Shown here piece after piece: positions 60,674 to 64,000 of a stretch of DNA of 64,000 nucleotides. The notes under the pieces were generated by a model, which was not told the DNA's origin, did no database searches, and saw only the letters and a list, made by a program, of their open reading frames with translations. The position numbers and the translations under genes are program-made. Numbering within the stretch: the stretch's first letter is position 1; the number at the start of each line of letters is the position of its first letter. Origin of the DNA: Lachnospiraceae bacterium (GTDB taxonomy: Bacteria > Bacillota > Clostridia > Lachnospirales > Lachnospiraceae); contig JAFZNO010000047.1 of the NCBI GenBank assembly GCA_017552985.1, positions 27,478-91,477 of the forward strand, in the 5' to 3' direction.

Positions 60674-60702
60674 TTCACAAAAATAATTGTTTGTGATATG
60701 AT
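60674..60702 (+). promoter_or_regulatory. Promoter with spacer palindrome upstream of the IMPACT-family gene
   Basis: TTCACA (60674-60679) and TATGAT (60697-60702), spacer 17 bases. A perfect 7-bp inverted repeat, TCACAAA (60675-60681) and TTTGTGA (60690-60696), fills the spacer and touches both boxes, so a repressor bound there would block the promoter (inference). Confidence 0.6.
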
Positions 60703-60751
60703 AAAATTGATTGTATTTTGGGATATTATGTGCTTTTGGAGGAAACGATAC

Positions 60752-61402
60752 GTGGCAGACGCAGGAAACTCGTCCTATCGCGTCCTCTTGTCTGGGGGAC
60801 AGGGGGAATACGAAGAAAAGAAATCCCGATTCATTGCAACGGTGAGAAGCTGCCAGACGGAAGAAGAGGCGGTCTCCTTCATTGAAGAAATGAAAAAGAA
60901 GTACTGGGATGCCAGGCATAACTGCTCTGCCTTTTGCATAGGGAGCAGGGGAGAACTGACGAGATGCAGTGATGACGGGGAACCGTCGGGAACGGCGGGA
61001 AGGCCCATGCTGGAGGTGCTCCTTGGCTCCGGGATCCGCAACGTGGCAGTGGTCGTCACCAGATACTTTGGAGGCGTTCTTCTGGGAACCGGCGGTTTGG
61101 TGCGTGCCTACACCCAGGCAGTAAAGGAAGGCTTGGCGGCCTGTGAGGTCGGCGTGATGCGGCAGGGAACGGAGCTTTTGCTGGAAGCGGAATACAATGA
61201 CGTGGGAAAGGTGCTGTATCTGCTTGGAAACCGCGGCGTGCAGCCGGCGGAGAGCGAATATGCCGAAAAGGTCAGGCTGAAGGTGCTCCTTCCAAAGGAG
61301 GATGCGGAAGGCTTCCAAAAGGAGCTGACGGAGGCGACGGCCGCCCGGGTCAAGGCAGAAAAGCTTGGAGAGACGGAATTTGTCCAAAAAGAAGGGACGT
61401 AA
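60752..61402 (+). CDS. yigZ: IMPACT/YigZ family protein
   Basis: The 216-residue protein starts at GTG 60752, with GGAGG 9 nt upstream; the longer frame from ATG 60698 lacks a ribosome site and overlaps the promoter. The UPF0029 N-terminal domain includes YEEKKSRFIATVRSCQTEEEAVSFIEEMKKKYWDARHNCSAF, RCSDDGEPSGTAGRPMLEVL and VVVTRYFGGVLLGTGGLVRAYTQAV, the defining motifs of the family, followed by a small C-terminal ferredoxin-like domain. Members are implicated in translation or stress control; bacterial function is not settled. It is first in a four-gene run to the window end. Confidence 0.92.
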   Translation: MADAGNSSYRVLLSGGQGEYEEKKSRFIATVRSCQTEEEAVSFIEEMKKKYWDARHNCSAFCIGSRGELTRCSDDGEPSGTAGRPMLEVLLGSGIRNVAVVVTRYFGGVLLGTGGLVRAYTQAVKEGLAACEVGVMRQGTELLLEAEYNDVGKVLYLLGNRGVQPAESEYAEKVRLKVLLPKEDAEGFQKELTEATAARVKAEKLGETEFVQKEGT

Positions 61403-61459
61403 ATCTAAAACAGCGCGTTGAAACAGACGAAAGAAACAAGGAAAAGGTTGATTGGGAAC

Positions 61460-62266
61460 ATGAAGACGGAAGAGAAGGATTGTTGGAAAATTGAACTTTT
61501 GGGCGTACGCGGCTCCATGGCCGTCACGCCCAAGGAATATCAGGAATTCGGCAGTGACACGCTCAGCATCCGCATTCAGGTTGGAGAGACCGTGATCTTT
61601 CTGGATGCGGGGAGCGGGATCATGTACGGGCAGGCCGGCGCTGAGAACCACGTTCTGATCGGCCACCCGCATCTGGATCATTTGCTGGGACTTTGCAAAT
61701 GGCCTGCGCTGGGCGATCCGTCAAAGAAAATGAAGATATACATGGCAGACCATGAAGGCATGTCATGTCAGGAAATATTGCACGCCCTGTATGGACCGCC
61801 GTTCTGGCCCATTCATCTGGAGGACGTCTCCAAGGGCCTTGAGTACGTATCAGTTAAGGGAGCGTTCCACATAGGGGACGTCACCGTCGACGTCCTTTCG
61901 GGAAACCATCCCGGAGGCGTGACGCACTATAAGCTGTCGGACGGAAAGCGCAGTTTGGTTTATGCCGTGGACAGTGAGCTTACGGAGCAGGCGGAAAGGG
62001 ATCTTTTGGAGTTCGCTAAGGGGTGTGACCTTCTTTTCTGTGACGGTCAGCTGACGGATGAGGATGCGGAGGAAAAGCGCGGCTGGGGACACAGCACGCA
62101 GCTTCAGGTAGCAAGCCTCGGACAAAAATGCGGCGCAAAGCATACGGTTCTGGTGCATTTTGATCCCTCTTCAACGGACGTGCAGCTGGATGCGTTGGAG
62201 CAAAAAGTAAAGGGTAAGTATCCGAATAGCAGTTTTGGGAGACAGGGAGAGATCCGATATTTATGA
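61460..62266 (+). CDS. MBL-fold metallo-hydrolase
   Basis: The 268-residue protein has the metallo-beta-lactamase fold of the RNase Z/PhnP-like group: LGVRGSMAVTPKEYQEFGSDTLSIRIQVGETVIFLDAGSGI near the N-terminus, a divergent HxHxDH-type metal motif in IGHPHLDHLLGL, NHPGGVTHYKLSD and VYAVDSELT, and a late His in RGWGHSTQLQVA. The first motif reads HPHLDH, with His, His and Asp/His ligands present. The substrate is unknown; a cyclic nucleotide or phosphodiester is possible. ATG 61460 is chosen; its ribosome site is weak and an in-frame TTG at 61418 is possible. It overlaps the next gene by 4 nt. Confidence 0.85.
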   Translation: MKTEEKDCWKIELLGVRGSMAVTPKEYQEFGSDTLSIRIQVGETVIFLDAGSGIMYGQAGAENHVLIGHPHLDHLLGLCKWPALGDPSKKMKIYMADHEGMSCQEILHALYGPPFWPIHLEDVSKGLEYVSVKGAFHIGDVTVDVLSGNHPGGVTHYKLSDGKRSLVYAVDSELTEQAERDLLEFAKGCDLLFCDGQLTDEDAEEKRGWGHSTQLQVASLGQKCGAKHTVLVHFDPSSTDVQLDALEQKVKGKYPNSSFGRQGEIRYL

Positions 62267-63720
62267 GTACCATGAATACCATGGAAATAGAGAGATTATT
62301 AAACATAGGCATAGCACTCTCGGCGAACGCTGACAGCGACAGCCTGATGCGGGAGATCGTGGACGTTGCGATGGATCTGACCGACTGTGACGGCGGAACC
62401 TTGTACATTCTGGAAGACGGCGCCCTGTCCTTCCACATCATGGTGACGCTTTCCCTCGGAATTGACCGCGGTGGTCACGGCCAAAAGATCGAGCTTCCGC
62501 CCGTGGAGCTTCGCGCGACCAACGTCTGCGCGAGGGCGGCGATGGACAAGACGCTGATCAGCGTGGCAGACGTTTACGAGGACCAGCGGTTCGACTTTTC
62601 GGGGCCGAGAAGATATGACGAGATGACGGGCTACCGCACGCAGTCCATGCTGGTGATCCCCATGCTGGATGATAAGGGAGACACCATTGGCGTGCTTCAG
62701 CTTTTGAATGCGAAGGATGAGAAGGGGAACGTTACGCCCTTCCCGAAGGACTGCGAGCAGGTGATCCAATCCCTTGCGTCGCAGGCAGCCATCCGGTTGA
62801 CAAACTTAAATTACAGCCGTGAGATCACAAGCCTTTTGGAATCCATGGTGCAGGTGCTCTCAACGGCCATCGACGCGAGAAGCCCGTACAACGCGAACCA
62901 CACGAGAAACATGGCGAGGTACGGAAAAAACTTTCTTGCATGGCTTCGGAAGCATGCGCCGGACAAGGCGATGACGCCGCAGGAGGAACGCGAGTTTTTG
63001 ATGGCGGTCTGGCTGCATGACGTCGGAAAGCTTGGAATTGCGCTGTCCGTAATGGATAAGGCTTCCAGAATAGAAGGATTCGAGGATGCCATCTGCCAGA
63101 GGTTTGAACTGATCGAACTCCTTTCAGAGATCAGTTACCTGCGCGGAGAGATCCCTTTGGAATCCTATGAAAAGACTAAACAGGAATTGCATGAAGGACT
63201 TGAAACGATCCGCAGCGCCAACAGTGCAGGGTTCCTTTCGGACGAACTTCTGGCCGGGATCCAGGCCATCTCGCGCAGAAAATACGTTGACCGGGACGGC
63301 ATCACAAAGAACTGGCTGACGGCGAGCGAGACGGAGACCCTTTCCATCCGGAAGGGAACGCTGACGCCGAAGGAACGCGAGATCATGGAGAGCCACGTGG
63401 TGCTGACCAGGAAGATGTTAGAGAGGATCCGGTTCAGCAAGGAATACAGTCACGTGACGCAGTGGGCGTCCAATCACCATGAGCTCGTAAATGGCTCGGG
63501 ATACCCGCAGCACCTGGCGGGAAGGGATCTTTCCTTCCAGGAAAGGCTTCTTACGATCTTGGACATTTTCGACGCGCTGACGGCCAGCGACAGACCATAT
63601 CGAAAGGCGATACCGCGTGAGAAAGCGTTTGAGATCTTGCGCAGCATGGTCAAGGAAGGAAAATTAGACGGAGAAATCCTGGAATTATATTTACAAAGCA
63701 ATGCTTGGGAGGAGGAATAG
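62263..63720 (+). CDS. GAF domain-HD-GYP phosphodiesterase family protein
   Basis: The 485-residue cytoplasmic protein has an N-terminal GAF domain (about 10-180: DLTDCDGGTLYILEDGALSFHIMVTLSLG and QSMLVIPMLDDKGDTIGVLQLLNAKD) and a C-terminal HD-GYP domain: the HD pair in LHDVGKLG (His252, Asp253), NHHELVNGSGYPQHLAGRDLSF (about 404-425) and ILDIFDALTASDRPYRKAI. HD-GYP enzymes hydrolyse cyclic di-GMP or related dinucleotides; GAF probably senses a small ligand. An insertion of about 100 residues separates the HD and GYP parts (about 265-385). Start and upstream stop overlap (ATGA), so it is coupled with the MBL-fold gene. Confidence 0.92.
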   Translation: MSTMNTMEIERLLNIGIALSANADSDSLMREIVDVAMDLTDCDGGTLYILEDGALSFHIMVTLSLGIDRGGHGQKIELPPVELRATNVCARAAMDKTLISVADVYEDQRFDFSGPRRYDEMTGYRTQSMLVIPMLDDKGDTIGVLQLLNAKDEKGNVTPFPKDCEQVIQSLASQAAIRLTNLNYSREITSLLESMVQVLSTAIDARSPYNANHTRNMARYGKNFLAWLRKHAPDKAMTPQEEREFLMAVWLHDVGKLGIALSVMDKASRIEGFEDAICQRFELIELLSEISYLRGEIPLESYEKTKQELHEGLETIRSANSAGFLSDELLAGIQAISRRKYVDRDGITKNWLTASETETLSIRKGTLTPKEREIMESHVVLTRKMLERIRFSKEYSHVTQWASNHHELVNGSGYPQHLAGRDLSFQERLLTILDIFDALTASDRPYRKAIPREKAFEILRSMVKEGKLDGEILELYLQSNAWEEE

Positions 63721-63724
63721 AGAA

Positions 63725-64000
63725 GTGAGCAAGAGAGTGGGGAAGATTTTGCTTGCAACGATGGCACTCTGCCTGATGACGGCATGTTCTTCCGGTAAGG
63801 AAGGACAGACGGAGGCGTCGGGGGATGCAGGCGCTTCGCAGGAAGGCATCGTGACCGTCCAGAAGGGCTACGAGACGACGGCGATCAGCGTCGAGCTCTC
63901 CAAGACGGAGGGCGACGTGGGCGTGGCCAACAAGAGCGGAAACGCGGTGAAGACGGTTGCGGGAATGCACCTGTACAACGGCAACAAGGTGACGACGAAC
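63725..64000 (+). CDS. Lipoprotein, FecR-like N-terminal part (3' truncated by window edge)
   Basis: A frame opens at GTG 63725, with GGAGGA 8 nt upstream, and runs off the window end (92 residues visible). It starts with a lipoprotein signal, KRVGKILLATMALCLMTACSS, whose lipobox is MTAC. After a Glu/Gly/Ala-rich linker comes VELSKTEGDVGVANKSGNAVKTVAGMHLYNGNKVTTN, which resembles the start of a FecR-type domain (a sigma/anti-sigma or surface sensing module). It begins 4 nt after the HD-GYP gene and is likely co-transcribed. The remainder lies outside. Confidence 0.75.
   Translation, partial: MSKRVGKILLATMALCLMTACSSGKEGQTEASGDAGASQEGIVTVQKGYETTAISVELSKTEGDVGVANKSGNAVKTVAGMHLYNGNKVTTN

Noticed and set aside
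578-63720. Very-short-patch repair at methylated ACGT as cause of ACGT richness
   Set aside because: Such repair should deplete ATGT and ACAT equally; ACAT is common in the genes and ATGT is common outside genes, so the bias looks codon-boundary specific.

Overview
The window looks like chromosomal DNA of a clostridial Firmicute, most likely a member of the Lachnospiraceae. The basis is gene order and gene types read from the sequence: rimP-nusA-ylxR-ylxQ-infB-rbfA-nrnA-truB-ribF, cysS-mrnC-rlmB-sigH, a T-box leader, a YtrA-type GntR/ABC cluster, a second-type (archaeal-like) aspartyl-tRNA synthetase and low-GC-type promoters in a moderately GC-rich genome. Nearly all genes lie on the plus strand. 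The exceptions are a small hypothetical gene near 57.1 kb and a class A penicillin-binding protein at 57.9-60.6 kb.

Layout. 0-10 kb: the translation/RNA operon from a promoter at 443 through ribF, with an IF2 carrying a long Gln/Gly/Asn/Arg repeat tract. 10-19 kb: Na/phosphate transporter, an NlpC/P60 cell-wall hydrolase, tRNA-Val and tRNA-Met, a family 2 glycosidase (probable beta-glucuronidase), a DRE-TIM aldolase-like enzyme and a GntR-regulated ABC exporter. 19-31 kb: a DEAD-box helicase with an RNA-binding repeat tail, ispF, rarA, a U32-like protein, lgt, an aspartyl-tRNA synthetase broken by an amber codon, and a T-box-controlled cysS followed by mrnC, rlmB and sigH. 31-46 kb: a large RND transporter, tRNA-Thr, and a complete monosaccharide sensing and uptake locus (two accessory sugar-binding proteins, a YesM/YesN-type two-component pair, and a ChvE-MmsA-MmsB ABC importer). 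46-48 kb: a small accessory patch with trmO, a collapsed ISLre2 transposase and a self-contained gene for a double-glycine leader peptide. 48-57 kb: an oligopeptide ABC operon in which the permease and both ATPases carry large insertions. 57-64 kb: PBP1A, an IMPACT/YigZ protein, an MBL-fold hydrolase, a GAF-HD-GYP protein and the start of a lipoprotein.

The most unusual signal is a dispersed family of DNA arrays in two intergenic regions (8830-9070 and 24214-24402). Each array has four or five 35-36 bp elements that begin TGGGTA and end TACCCA. The two ends are fixed 29-30 bp apart and the elements repeat every 50-52 bp, yet both the interiors and the gaps between elements differ in sequence. 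I know of no described element with this layout. The same neighbourhood has 41-bp and 51-bp tandem repeats that each begin over the stop codon of the upstream gene.

Other points worth checking are the TAG codon just before motif 3 of the aspartyl-tRNA synthetase, the roughly 370-residue insertion in OppD, the double-glycine peptide, and a strong codon-boundary bias (NAC before Val codons, almost never NAT). All calls rest on reading sequence and translations by eye; no database search was run.
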